This document shows, in pieces, positions 22,172 to 30,684 of a stretch of DNA of 64,000 bases. Both the position numbers and the translations under genes were made by a program. Where the stretch lies: positions 1 through 64,000 of the IMG/VR virus record IMGVR_UViG_3300010354_000076; one strand, 5' to 3'. The notes beneath the pieces are model-generated. The model was not told the DNA's origin, did no database searches, and saw only the letters and a program-made list of their open reading frames with translations. This DNA comes from a virus. The stretch's first letter is position 1; each line of letters opens with the position of its first letter.

Positions 22172-23407
22172 TTATTCCACCAAAATAGATAATTTGTTTA
22201 ATTCAGGAAAAGTTGTAAAAAAATCTTCTCCTCTAATTTTATCAGCAGAAAGTGTGTGCATAAAAAAAGTTTTTTTGTTATCTGCCCAAGTATGGCTTTC
22301 TGCGGCAAAATTCATTGCGTCAGTTGTTAGTGCGTTTAACAAAACCCATGACGGACCATTTTGCTCAACAAATTTTTTACATTTATTATACGCTGTTTCT
22401 TTTAATTCTTTAGGTAAACTTTTAGCACAGTAATAAGGCGGATGTACTGCTCTGTATAAACTATGATACCAATCATCAAGTCTTACAATATTTTTTTCTT
22501 TAAGGTAATTATAAAATTCTGGCAATGTAAGATAATTAAAAATGCTAAACACTGTATTAATCTGAAAATGTACTTGCTCTAAATCTCTAAAAGTTAACAA
22601 ATTACTTTCAACTTTTCCCCAATCTGTTCCGTGTCTTAGCCATTCGGCACGAGCACCATAATGATCAATTGAACAGCTTAATTCTACTCTCTTAAAATAT
22701 TTCCACAATTCTAAAATGTCATGATTTTTATATTTTATATTACTAGCATTTGTATTGTATCTTAAAGTGACATCTGTTCTTCCTTTACGAATCATTTCTT
22801 CTAAGATAGTATAATGTTCATCAGTAATAAGCGGTTCTCCGCCGGCAAAATAGGCAAGATCAATATGTTCAATATGAGTAAGTACTTCTTCTAATAACTG
22901 CCCTTGATTGTCGTCGGCATGGATAACAATTGGATGGTTCGGGTTATGATTTGCTCGCTGTTCTGCGGCCCACTGACTACTAAATTCTGCTCCGCAAGTT
23001 CTACACTTAAAATTACAAATATTACTAAATCTAATATCATAATATCGCATTTTAAATTCTGGCATAGTTCCATCGGGCTGCGTTTGAGGAACTAATTCGT
23101 CAAAGTTTTTAGACCAATGCTCTTTACTGTAATGACGAAAACTATGAATACTGTCTTTTTCATGCTTATAACAAAATTCACATATTTTACTTTCTTTTTC
23201 ATTGAGCATATTTAAACGAAGTTCTTTCATTTTATCGTTATTAAATGCTTCTTTAAGAGATGACTCTTTTACATTGCCGAACGGGGTAGTGTAATTATTG
23301 CTACAACAGGGATATATATCTCCTTTTGGAGTAACATTTAAGTGCATCCAAGGGAACATACAAAAAACTTTACTCTCTGTTAATAAAAATTCTTTATCTA
23401 AATTCAA
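22172..23407 (-). CDS. N-terminal twitch radical SAM protein, copy 2
   Basis: A 411-residue paralogue. Twitch cysteines are seen at Cys16 (VFCMFPWMHLN), Cys34-35 (PCC) and Cys76/79 (CEFC); the SAM cluster motif is CNFKCRTC (Cys131, 135, 138); GGEP is intact (AYFAGGEPLIT). Of the set it is closest to the copy at 23423, sharing DIRFSNICNFKCRTC and AYFAGGEPLIT, so these two look like the most recent duplicates. It is separated by only 15 nt from that gene. The C-terminal third is helical and less conserved, the likely place for substrate specificity. Confidence 0.85.
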   Translation of the reverse strand: MNLDKEFLLTESKVFCMFPWMHLNVTPKGDIYPCCSNNYTTPFGNVKESSLKEAFNNDKMKELRLNMLNEKESKICEFCYKHEKDSIHSFRHYSKEHWSKNFDELVPQTQPDGTMPEFKMRYYDIRFSNICNFKCRTCGAEFSSQWAAEQRANHNPNHPIVIHADDNQGQLLEEVLTHIEHIDLAYFAGGEPLITDEHYTILEEMIRKGRTDVTLRYNTNASNIKYKNHDILELWKYFKRVELSCSIDHYGARAEWLRHGTDWGKVESNLLTFRDLEQVHFQINTVFSIFNYLTLPEFYNYLKEKNIVRLDDWYHSLYRAVHPPYYCAKSLPKELKETAYNKCKKFVEQNGPSWVLLNALTTDAMNFAAESHTWADNKKTFFMHTLSADKIRGEDFFTTFPELNKLSILVE

Positions 23408-23422
23408 TCTAGTTCTCCAACA

Positions 23423-24688
23423 TTAAAAATCTAATAATTCGGCGTATTCTGGAAACACTTTTTCAAAGGACTCGCCACGTAACTTATCCAAACGTAATAC
23501 TTCGTTTCTAAAAAAATCTTTTTGTTCATTCCAGGTATTTAAAAGTAACGCCCAAGGTAAGGCATCTTTTAATTGTCCAAGGTGCCATGAATTAAAATGA
23601 TTTTTTTCTAACAATGATATTGCCGACTCTAAACTATTCTTTCCGATCATTTTAAATTTTTCTGGCAATACATGTGCTGTAAGATATTCAGGTCCAGACA
23701 TATTATACAATGTATAAACTCGATCTTTATTTGTGTACAAATTTTTATCTAAAAGGTATTGATAAAAATTACCTATAGTACAAAAATTAAAAATACTTAA
23801 CACAGTGTTCATTCTAAAATCAATAAATGGTTGTTTTTTAACAATCAATAAATTTTCTTCTATCTGAGCCCAATTGGTTCCATGCCGAATATATTCAGCA
23901 CGTTCTCCATAATGATCGATACTAGCATATACATTAATCGGGTGTTCAAATTGCTTCCATAAACTAAGCAAATCTTTATCTTTAAATTTTAAGTTACTCA
24001 AATTTGTGTTATATCTCAATATAACTTTAGTAGATTTTTTTCGAATCATTTCCTCTAACAAAACATAATGCTCTTCGGTAATAAGTGGTTCACCGCCGGC
24101 AAAATAAGCAGTTTTTAAATTTGAAATTTGATTCTTAACCTCTTCGAGAAAATTAGGATTATCGTTTTTAGGTATAGGTCTAGCCCAACTTACTTTTGAT
24201 TTTAAATCTTCTTGCTCCCACTGACTACTAAATCCCGACCCGCATGTCCTACATTTAAAATTACATATATTACTAAAGCGAATATCGTAATACCGCATTT
24301 TAAATTCTTTTAGGGATCCATCAGGATTAGTATTAGGAAGAACTTCATCAAAATATTCTTTATATTCATCTATAGTTGCGACTCTTGAACTTTGAATATT
24401 TTGTTTATCGTGCTGATAGCATTTTACACATTCTTTATTTTCTTTACTGCCTAACATGTCTAATCTGAGTTGTTTCATTTTATCAGAATTGACAAGTTCG
24501 ATTAATGACTGTGTTCGACTATTACCTACTCCAGTAGTTTCATTACAAGACTCTGCTATACAACATGGAGCTGCAGTGCCGTATGGTGTTGTATGTAAAT
24601 GAATCCAAGGCAACATACAAAAGACTTTGCTTTTTTTTAAAAAGAAATCTTTAATTTTTTGTTTATTTAATGAATCCATATTGCTCAT
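23423..24688 (-). CDS. N-terminal twitch radical SAM protein, copy 3
   Basis: A 421-residue paralogue. It has FCMLPWIHLH (Cys24), PCC (42-43) with an extra Cys48, CVKC (87-90), the SAM motif CNFKCRTC (Cys142, 146, 149) and an intact GGEP. It carries a longer N-terminus than copy 2; an internal Met (codon 4, MDSL) is an alternative start. The start lies 26 nt inside the upstream gene. Together with copies 1 and 2 it forms a run of three same-sized enzymes, which may act one after another or as hetero-oligomers on a shared substrate (inference). Confidence 0.85.
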   Translation of the reverse strand: MSNMDSLNKQKIKDFFLKKSKVFCMLPWIHLHTTPYGTAAPCCIAESCNETTGVGNSRTQSLIELVNSDKMKQLRLDMLGSKENKECVKCYQHDKQNIQSSRVATIDEYKEYFDEVLPNTNPDGSLKEFKMRYYDIRFSNICNFKCRTCGSGFSSQWEQEDLKSKVSWARPIPKNDNPNFLEEVKNQISNLKTAYFAGGEPLITEEHYVLLEEMIRKKSTKVILRYNTNLSNLKFKDKDLLSLWKQFEHPINVYASIDHYGERAEYIRHGTNWAQIEENLLIVKKQPFIDFRMNTVLSIFNFCTIGNFYQYLLDKNLYTNKDRVYTLYNMSGPEYLTAHVLPEKFKMIGKNSLESAISLLEKNHFNSWHLGQLKDALPWALLLNTWNEQKDFFRNEVLRLDKLRGESFEKVFPEYAELLDF

Positions 24689-26060
24689 TAGTTATCTCAC
24701 AAAGTTTATAAAATGCTTCCATTTCAGGAAAAGTATCGAGAAACTTTGTATCTCTACGAGTGTCTAGTGCGTTAAACCAATTAAAAAAATCTTTTCTTCC
24801 TTCAATTAATTTTTCTCTAGTATAGTTTGTAGAATCCATATAATCTACAACCCTTTTAAACTTTTCAAATTCTACAGAAGTAAATTTATCGCTGGCATTA
24901 TCATCAACATTATCTTCCATGAATTTTAAATGATCTCTCATGTATGGCATAAATTCTTGTTTAGGTAAAATATTCATATCATATTGAATTGGATCTCTTA
25001 GATACGGAGTATCAAATCTTACACGATGTTCTTTTTTATCTTCATACCACCCATATTGTTTTCTCCACTCTAACATCTTTTCTAATAAAGATCTAAAAGT
25101 AGTTACACTTAAAATATTAAATGTAATCATAAATGTAATTGGACTAGTAGTTTTTGTTAGATAAGTATGAAAATTTTCTTCCCATACAGACAAATCTAAC
25201 CCTGTTCTTATGTATTCTGCTCGAGGACCCCATGTGTCCATGCTAGTAAATAATTTAAAATTTCTAATTTTATTAGATGTTTTTAGTTCTTCTACTTCAG
25301 TGGCAAGTCTATCAACTAAAGAATTTTTAACACCGAGGTTGCTATTAACATTTAATTCCAGCCAAGGCATTGGATCTTTATTAATTTTTTCTAACAATCT
25401 CCAAGTGCTAACATGCATCAAAGGTTCGCCTCCAGTTACACGCATAATACTTAAAGTTTTACGCAAACTTGGCCACCATTTCCAAAAAGCATTTACATAA
25501 GGATTGTCTTCTTCTCTGCTATATAACTTCATCCAATCAATGTCGCATCTATGATTTTTAACTGTGGTTACTGGACCGTTTTCTTTAATTTCATTAAAAA
25601 ATCTAGAACTATATTTTGGATGACAATATCCACATTTAAAATTACACTCATTACCAAAATTGATTTCTATGTATTCTGGATTTACATTTTGATCCCATGG
25701 GCCAAACGCAGTTTGTTGAAATCTTTCTTCTGTGAAAATACTAGCATTACGAATATGTCTGTCGCTGATATAATCAGGTCCCATAGCTTCAATGTTCCAG
25801 CAATACTGACAGCCCGATGGCTTTTTGCTTTCGAGCATTTCTTTACGTTCTTGTTTTTTATGATCAGTGTTGTGGAGAGCGCTAGGGTTTTCAAGTACAT
25901 CTATTAACGGAATCTTATGAGGTGGCGGATGATAACAACTATGTGTTTCTCCTGTTTGAAGATACATTGTTACGTGATGCCATTTAGCTAAACAAAAGGT
26001 AGGCCCGACTTCATTTTCTACCTTTAGTTTAATAGTTTTAATTCTATCTTGTTCACTCAT
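24663..26060 (-). CDS. N-terminal twitch radical SAM protein, copy 4 (divergent)
   Basis: The most divergent and longest of the four (465 residues). The N-terminal module is altered: FCLAKWHHV (Cys23) and a single SCYHPPP (Cys42) where the others have PCC, then CQYC (84-87). The radical SAM motif is CNFKCGYC (Cys139, 143, 146) and GGEP is kept (VTGGEPLM). Loss of one auxiliary-cluster cysteine suggests the N-terminal cluster is bound differently or is absent. It overlaps the SYDEPNA gene upstream by 4 nt (ATGA). Confidence 0.8.
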   Translation of the reverse strand: MSEQDRIKTIKLKVENEVGPTFCLAKWHHVTMYLQTGETHSCYHPPPHKIPLIDVLENPSALHNTDHKKQERKEMLESKKPSGCQYCWNIEAMGPDYISDRHIRNASIFTEERFQQTAFGPWDQNVNPEYIEINFGNECNFKCGYCHPKYSSRFFNEIKENGPVTTVKNHRCDIDWMKLYSREEDNPYVNAFWKWWPSLRKTLSIMRVTGGEPLMHVSTWRLLEKINKDPMPWLELNVNSNLGVKNSLVDRLATEVEELKTSNKIRNFKLFTSMDTWGPRAEYIRTGLDLSVWEENFHTYLTKTTSPITFMITFNILSVTTFRSLLEKMLEWRKQYGWYEDKKEHRVRFDTPYLRDPIQYDMNILPKQEFMPYMRDHLKFMEDNVDDNASDKFTSVEFEKFKRVVDYMDSTNYTREKLIEGRKDFFNWFNALDTRRDTKFLDTFPEMEAFYKLCEITNEQYGFIK

Positions 26061-26950
26061 TTAAAGTACTTTCTCAATGTATCGTGCATTTTTTTATAGT
26101 ACACTGACCCGTCAGCAGATAAATCTGCTATCTCTAATCCATGTTGCTGTTTTAATTCTTTACCGTAATACCATAGTTTTTCTTGAGGTATTTCATCGCC
26201 GACAGTTTCCCAATGTTCTTTCCAATAATTAGTTAGGTATTCAAAATCCCTAACATTGGCATAATCCCAATCAGTACAGTTGGTTAAATAGCACCCTTCA
26301 CGAGCACCTAGCATACTCCAATAACCATTTTCTACATCTCTACCAACATTACACCAAGTAATTAATCGATAATAGTTTTCCCACCATACTTGTTTTTTCA
26401 TATCTGTAACTTTGGCACCTTGATCTAGGCTCATTTTTACGCCTTCTCTAAATCCAGCTCTCCAGGCCTGAAATGGAGTGGCATTAGTATAAGTGGTGCT
26501 ATAGTTTACATCAAATTGATGGTATCTATGATCGAAACAAAATTCTACAAGACCTTTATGATCACTTGGATCGCTGTTTTCGTGAGTTTTCATTTCGTTA
26601 ACAAACTTTCTAGTCCAAAGTTTTAATCCACCGTTACCGTACATTAAATTATTAACATGAACTTTTCCTTGCCAACTAAACACATAACTATCATCAAACC
26701 CTAACTCATCTAAATCAATAACAACACTAAAAAATTTAGGTTCAACTATGTTATCAGCATCTACTGTAACAAAATATTCTGTTTCACTCTTTGCGGCACA
26801 GGCCTTGTGAGCAGCATCACTACCTTTTACACCATGTACTCTTTTAGCCCAAGGAACTTTTTTTAACAAATCAGCATAATTTTTTTCAGCATTGGGTTCG
26901 TCGTAACTTAAAAACACAATATCTTGTTCGATGATTTTTATTTTACTCAT
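26057..26950 (-). CDS. glycosyltransferase-like protein, 'SYDEPNA' family, copy 2
   Basis: A 297-residue GT-A-like protein. DIVFLSYDEPNAE, PWAKRVHGVKGSDAAHKA and a DADN motif (residues 64-67) appear in the same order and spacing as in the protein coded at 2965-3885, and the later MYGNGGLKLW and AWRAGFREGVKMSLDQG also match. The two genes lie near opposite ends of the operon, yet share a 41-nt identical DNA stretch, so one copy arose from the other or they have exchanged sequence. A DxD-dependent sugar transferase is inferred. It is coupled by 4-nt overlaps on both sides. Confidence 0.65.
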   Translation of the reverse strand: MSKIKIIEQDIVFLSYDEPNAEKNYADLLKKVPWAKRVHGVKGSDAAHKACAAKSETEYFVTVDADNIVEPKFFSVVIDLDELGFDDSYVFSWQGKVHVNNLMYGNGGLKLWTRKFVNEMKTHENSDPSDHKGLVEFCFDHRYHQFDVNYSTTYTNATPFQAWRAGFREGVKMSLDQGAKVTDMKKQVWWENYYRLITWCNVGRDVENGYWSMLGAREGCYLTNCTDWDYANVRDFEYLTNYWKEHWETVGDEIPQEKLWYYGKELKQQHGLEIADLSADGSVYYKKMHDTLRKYFK

Positions 26951-27525
26951 AGTTTTTCCTTAACACCATATTTTGAAAATCTTTTAATAGACGCTATGCT
27001 AATAACATCTAAATTTTCTTCAATATCACTAGTAAATTTCACTTTAACAGATTCATTTTTTAATTGATCACTAGTAATTGTGAACTGTCTGTATAAAAAG
27101 TGAGGATCATTTTTCTTACAAACGTAAAATGTAAGACCCGGAATAATATCAAGCTTTTCTTTTATTTTTTCATCAACACTAACTATCCATTCTTTTTCAT
27201 TAATATGATGACAAATAGTTACATCACTATCAACAGTTTGATTTATAATTGGAATAACTTGGAAAAGTATTCTTGAATATGGCACTGCCTCACTTTCATT
27301 TAAAATTATTCCTTTGCTTAAATTAAAGAAATACTCAATATTGTGTGCAGCACAACTTTTTTTGCCGGTAATATATTCTTCTACTAAAAATAAGTCAATT
27401 TCAAAATTTTTATATACACTGCTTTTAGTATTTGAAATTAGATGACAAAATCCTTCATCGTCGTAATGAATAAAAAGAGTAGAATAAGCCTTACCGTATC
27501 TTAAGATATGTTCGTCTTCTGACAT
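26947..27525 (-). CDS. hypothetical protein, 192 aa
   Basis: I do not recognise this protein. It is 192 residues, beta-rich and acidic, with no membrane segment or signal. Two His-containing stretches (ICHHINEKEW, DPHFLYRQF) and scattered cysteines are not arranged as a known metal site. A small beta-sandwich or jelly-roll is conceivable. It sits between a GT8-like gene (overlap 25 nt) and the SYDEPNA glycosyltransferase-like gene (overlap 4 nt), so it is probably part of the same pathway. Confidence 0.6.
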   Translation of the reverse strand: MSEDEHILRYGKAYSTLFIHYDDEGFCHLISNTKSSVYKNFEIDLFLVEEYITGKKSCAAHNIEYFFNLSKGIILNESEAVPYSRILFQVIPIINQTVDSDVTICHHINEKEWIVSVDEKIKEKLDIIPGLTFYVCKKNDPHFLYRQFTITSDQLKNESVKVKFTSDIEENLDVISIASIKRFSKYGVKEKL

Positions 27526-28349
27526 AATAACCTCAACTTATTAACGATTTCATCAGTTAAAAACTCATCTTCAACATAATGAAATAAACCATGTTGTTGA
27601 TAATTGCCTACTTTTAAATTACCGTTATCATCAAAAAATGAAGTAACATAACTTGTCCATGTAGGAGGATTAGTATTCCAACCTTGTATGGCAGGCTTCA
27701 TATGAACAAAACTAGGCAAATGTGTATTTGTAATAACATCTTCTTCACATCCCATAAACTTAATTGCTAACGCAGCACTAACATCAATACTACAAAAAGT
27801 TTGTGGTTGTTTTTTTAAAAAATGCGAATAAAAACTTTTCCAATTATCTACAATAATTTCAACCCATTTAAAAAATTCATATGAACGATCTACTTTTTTA
27901 AAGTAAAATGCTCCTGTATAAACATTGGCAAGATTATTAGCTGTAAATGTTTTTCGATAAAAATCACTAGAAATAATTTCATTCCTGTAGTTAAAAACAT
28001 TAGATGTAAAAAATAAATCTCGCTGTTCTAAATATTTCCACCAATGATCATTACTATTCAGTAATATCATGTCTGTGTCATATACAATATTTTCTTTAAA
28101 TGGACTAGCATAAATTACTTTCCATCTATTTTGTACTTTCCACGGACTACCTTCGGCTTTGTCTCCCCAAGGAATAGCTACAATATGGTCAAACGCATGT
28201 TTATATTCTTCGGGAACAGGATCATTTGTAATAAGACATGTATCTTTATATAATTTATTATGTGCCTTAATACTTAAAGCCAACGCATAGGCTTGCCTAA
28301 TGTAATTTACATCAGAATTTTGAGCTACAAAAACATGACCATTAGACAT
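27501..28349 (-). CDS. GT8-like glycosyltransferase, copy 1
   Basis: A 282-residue GT-A-fold sugar transferase candidate. The N-terminal strand-helix unit (HVFVAQNSDVNYIRQAYALA) is typical of nucleotide-sugar-binding proteins, and the DxD motif is DTD (residues 91-93) at the end of strand IVY, followed by MILL. A later GAFYFKK strand and a distal FVHMKP region fit the GT8 layout. The adjacent gene encodes a distant relative with the same MSNG start. Donor and acceptor are unknown. It overlaps its upstream neighbour by 8 nt and the next gene by 25 nt. Confidence 0.65.
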   Translation of the reverse strand: MSNGHVFVAQNSDVNYIRQAYALALSIKAHNKLYKDTCLITNDPVPEEYKHAFDHIVAIPWGDKAEGSPWKVQNRWKVIYASPFKENIVYDTDMILLNSNDHWWKYLEQRDLFFTSNVFNYRNEIISSDFYRKTFTANNLANVYTGAFYFKKVDRSYEFFKWVEIIVDNWKSFYSHFLKKQPQTFCSIDVSAALAIKFMGCEEDVITNTHLPSFVHMKPAIQGWNTNPPTWTSYVTSFFDDNGNLKVGNYQQHGLFHYVEDEFLTDEIVNKLRLLCQKTNIS

Positions 28350-29178
28350 TTTCTACCTGCCTTAACAAACTATATTTGTTCATAACATGAACATCAACTG
28401 TTGAAGTCTTTATTGGAGTAAAATCTAGTGTAGAATCTTTTTTCTGTACTAAAAAGTTCATTACACTATTATCAATTTTATACAAAACGTCGTTATCTCT
28501 AGTATAAAAAAGTTTTCCAGGCAACTTATGAACAAACGTACTCCTACCAAATCCATTAAGCATATGGATAGCGATACTAAATGCTATGTCATTTCTAAAG
28601 TTTGAACTATGAACTTGATAAACTATTTTATAATATGTCCAATTTTCTTTAATGTGGTTAACTAAAGAAAAGAACATTTCTGTATTTTCGTTTTTTCTAA
28701 AGAAAAAAACTGTAGCCCAATAAAAATCAATTCCGTTTTCACCCACTCGAGTAAATTCATCGACGTTTCTCCATCGAGCTAGATCAAATCCTTGCTGATA
28801 AATTAAGAAATCATGTGGCTGATTCCAACAATAATTTAATGTTGTCGAATTTACAACATAATCAACATCCATTACTAAAGTATTATCATAAGGAGTTAAA
28901 TTGAAAGCAGAATGCCTAGTAGTGTTTTTCCACTCTAAGTGAGCAGTATAACTGCTTCCGTCATTGAAATATTTTTTGTTTTTTAATCCACTACTATCAA
29001 CAATTAAAATTTGGTCTAGATCAGTTTTATCTAGATCATCAAAAATACCAGCATCATCTGTTACAACGCTAACAGGAACATTTAAAAATTTTTTTACCCT
29101 AGAAGCAGCAAACACAGCCAATTTAGCGTAGTTTATTTCACTGTTATTGTGGGCAAAAAGTAAAACCCCATTACTCAT
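28342..29178 (-). CDS. GT8-like glycosyltransferase, copy 2
   Basis: A 278-residue protein with a GT-A-like start (MSNGVLLFAHNNSEINYAKLA) and a DVD motif (Asp104, Asp106) in LVMDVDYVV, the expected metal/nucleotide-sugar site. It also has a DFYWATVFFFRK strand matching the GAFYFKK part of the next gene. It is probably a paired or duplicated glycosyltransferase with its downstream neighbour, although overall identity is low. It is coupled to the upstream 115-aa gene by a 4-nt overlap, making it the second gene behind the promoter at 29546-29574. Confidence 0.65.
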   Translation of the reverse strand: MSNGVLLFAHNNSEINYAKLAVFAASRVKKFLNVPVSVVTDDAGIFDDLDKTDLDQILIVDSSGLKNKKYFNDGSSYTAHLEWKNTTRHSAFNLTPYDNTLVMDVDYVVNSTTLNYCWNQPHDFLIYQQGFDLARWRNVDEFTRVGENGIDFYWATVFFFRKNENTEMFFSLVNHIKENWTYYKIVYQVHSSNFRNDIAFSIAIHMLNGFGRSTFVHKLPGKLFYTRDNDVLYKIDNSVMNFLVQKKDSTLDFTPIKTSTVDVHVMNKYSLLRQVENV

Positions 29179-29522
29179 TTAACTAATGACTCCACTGTTC
29201 TACTAGTTTTCAATTGAGAATATTTTGTATAGTATTCATTTACTGAACTACTATAGATAGCAACTAATGTATGTAAGAAAGATGTAGCGTCGTCAATGCT
29301 AATTGGAGTGTGATTATCGTCAACTAGGATAATATCTTCAGTATGATCTAGATCAATTAATGTTTTTACGAAATTGATTAGTTCTCGAGTAACTGTAAAC
29401 GTACCACCGTTTTGATAATGAATTAGATTTTGAAGAAATTCTTCTTTTAAGATTTGTTTTTGATTTGACAACGTAGTCATATAATTGGCTACGTCGAAAG
29501 CTTTTTGAACAATTGAATCCAT
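29175..29522 (-). CDS. first gene of the accessory operon, hypothetical 115 aa
   Basis: A small helical protein (115 residues). It has a central segment GGTFTVTRELINFVKTLIDL followed by an acidic turn (LVDDNHTPISIDDATSFL), and no catalytic motif. I believe similar small proteins exist in marine T4-like phages, but know no function. Its ribosome binding site AGGAG lies inside the inverted repeat at 29527-29569, 17-25 nt or less from the predicted transcription start. It is therefore the gene most directly controlled by that element. Confidence 0.65.
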   Translation of the reverse strand: MDSIVQKAFDVANYMTTLSNQKQILKEEFLQNLIHYQNGGTFTVTRELINFVKTLIDLDHTEDIILVDDNHTPISIDDATSFLHTLVAIYSSSVNEYYTKYSQLKTSRTVESLVK

Positions 29523-29526
29523 AACG

Positions 29527-29569
29527 ACTCCTAAGATAATAGTGTATTATACTATTTTATCTTAGGAGT
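29527..29569 (-). promoter_or_regulatory. 12-bp inverted repeat overlapping promoter spacer and ribosome binding site
   Basis: The arms at 29527-29538 and 29558-29569 are perfectly complementary over 12 bp, and an inner 5-bp pairing (29539-29543 with 29551-29555) extends the stem. The upstream arm lies in the promoter spacer, and the downstream arm is the leader and contains AGGAG. RNA reading through from the virion genes would contain both arms and hide the ribosome binding site; RNA from the local promoter would contain only one arm. It lacks a U-run, so it is not a standard terminator. An operator for a DNA-binding protein is the alternative reading. Confidence 0.75.
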
Positions 29570-29574
29570 GTCAA
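29546..29574 (-). promoter_or_regulatory. consensus sigma-70 promoter of the accessory operon
   Basis: Reading the minus strand, TTGACA (29574-29569) and TATAAT (29551-29546) are separated by exactly 17 bp: a 12-of-12 match to the bacterial sigma-70 consensus. Transcription should begin near 29539, leaving about 17 nt of leader before the ATG at 29522. It separates the virion genes (upstream) from the radical SAM/glycosyltransferase operon (downstream), which has no gap longer than 40 nt other than the unclear 5' end of the gene at 15676. Confidence 0.85.
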
Positions 29575-29593
29575 TAAAGTGAGTAGATATGGC

Positions 29594-30673
29594 TTAAGCT
29601 ATAGCGGTTGATGATGCAGTTGGTAGTTGACCGCTGAAATCAACGTTTACTCCAGATGGATATGTAATATAGCAATAGCTGTGTAATGTTCCAGTCACAG
29701 CTTCATCAACTGCTGGTCCGCCAGGAGGTACAGGGTTTTGTTGATCGCCAGTATCATTATCTTGCCAAGATATATTAAAAATGATTTGATTAGAAGTTTT
29801 ATAACCGGTGACTATATATCTGTTTTCAGCATACTGGCTTGTGCCACCTTGAATTAGAAATGTTGTTGGACTACCAGAATTTGATGACATAGTATTCCAG
29901 CCAGTACTGCTTGGAATAGAAAATCCTGTGCTTCCTGTTCCTCTTAGTATGCCTGTAATGCTACATGAGCTATGATCAATAATTAAATCTCCAACTCCAC
30001 TGTTAGCAGTAGCAGCATCCCCTAACATGGCTGTCCATTCAGTGTCTTTTGATGTTGCAGCCGCACCAGATCTTGAAGTCCTAATATGAACTCTACCTCC
30101 AGCATTAAAGAAACAGCGCATAGCATCAGCAGCAGAAGCTACTACTGTCTCTGTTGCTGACGATTTTGTATAGGTATTAAACGTAACAGTAATTGTATGA
30201 CTTAATGTTGCTGGAGTTGATCCGGATGTTTGACCCCATGCTCCAGCTCGCGTTTGGCTAGTTAATGCTCCGCTAGTAGAAGGCCAACCACTTGGTGCTG
30301 TTCTTTGAGCAGGATCACATAGTAGTCTATTGTTATTGATACCAAGATTAGCAAAATTCTGATACTGAGTTAAAATTGCTGTAGATACTACAGTTGTTGG
30401 AGTAACATCAAACAACGAATCATAGGAAACTCCAGTTACACCCGAGGTTGCTGCAGTGGTATTAGTCTGAACAGTAATATTCGTTTGATGCTGTCTCGCT
30501 TTAGTCATATCTGCTCGAAGATTATCCCACTGAGTAGATGTAATTGAAGCACCCGATTGTACTGATGAGCTTACCATAGGTTGCCCGTATCCTTGCGACC
30601 CGCTGCCAATACCTAGTACAGCTCTTGCCGTATTGTAAATAGCATTATATTCTGCTGCTGTTACTTCTGCCAT
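29594..30673 (-). CDS. probable virion protein, 359 aa
   Basis: A 359-residue Ser/Thr/Gly-rich protein that starts with a short helical segment (VTAAEYNAIYNTARAVLGIG, then ITSTQWDNLRADM) and continues as beta-rich sequence ending in LPTASSTAIA. The composition and the position, directly after three tail-fibre-like genes on the same strand, point to a structural or fibre-associated protein. I recognise no catalytic domain. It is the last gene of the virion block: the accessory promoter follows its stop. The ribosome binding site is AAGGAAA. Confidence 0.6.
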   Translation of the reverse strand: MAEVTAAEYNAIYNTARAVLGIGSGSQGYGQPMVSSSVQSGASITSTQWDNLRADMTKARQHQTNITVQTNTTAATSGVTGVSYDSLFDVTPTTVVSTAILTQYQNFANLGINNNRLLCDPAQRTAPSGWPSTSGALTSQTRAGAWGQTSGSTPATLSHTITVTFNTYTKSSATETVVASAADAMRCFFNAGGRVHIRTSRSGAAATSKDTEWTAMLGDAATANSGVGDLIIDHSSCSITGILRGTGSTGFSIPSSTGWNTMSSNSGSPTTFLIQGGTSQYAENRYIVTGYKTSNQIIFNISWQDNDTGDQQNPVPPGGPAVDEAVTGTLHSYCYITYPSGVNVDFSGQLPTASSTAIA

Positions 30674-30684
30674 GATATTTTTCC

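Noticed and set aside
22194-26000. Plus-strand open frames opposite the radical SAM genes (for example 25551-25907)
   Set aside because: They lie antisense to strongly motif-bearing genes, have no ribosome binding sites and encode hydrophobic, low-information sequence typical of AT-rich antisense frames.
26947-27525. The 192-residue protein as a RiPP-type precursor for the radical SAM enzymes
   Set aside because: It is too long and evenly folded-looking, with no leader/core division or repeated core; no short Cys- or Thr-rich precursor gene was found near the radical SAM run either.
29527-29569. Inverted repeat read as an intrinsic terminator of the virion transcript
   Set aside because: No U-run follows the stem on the minus strand; the downstream arm runs straight into the ribosome binding site and start codon. 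A regulatory hairpin or operator fits better.
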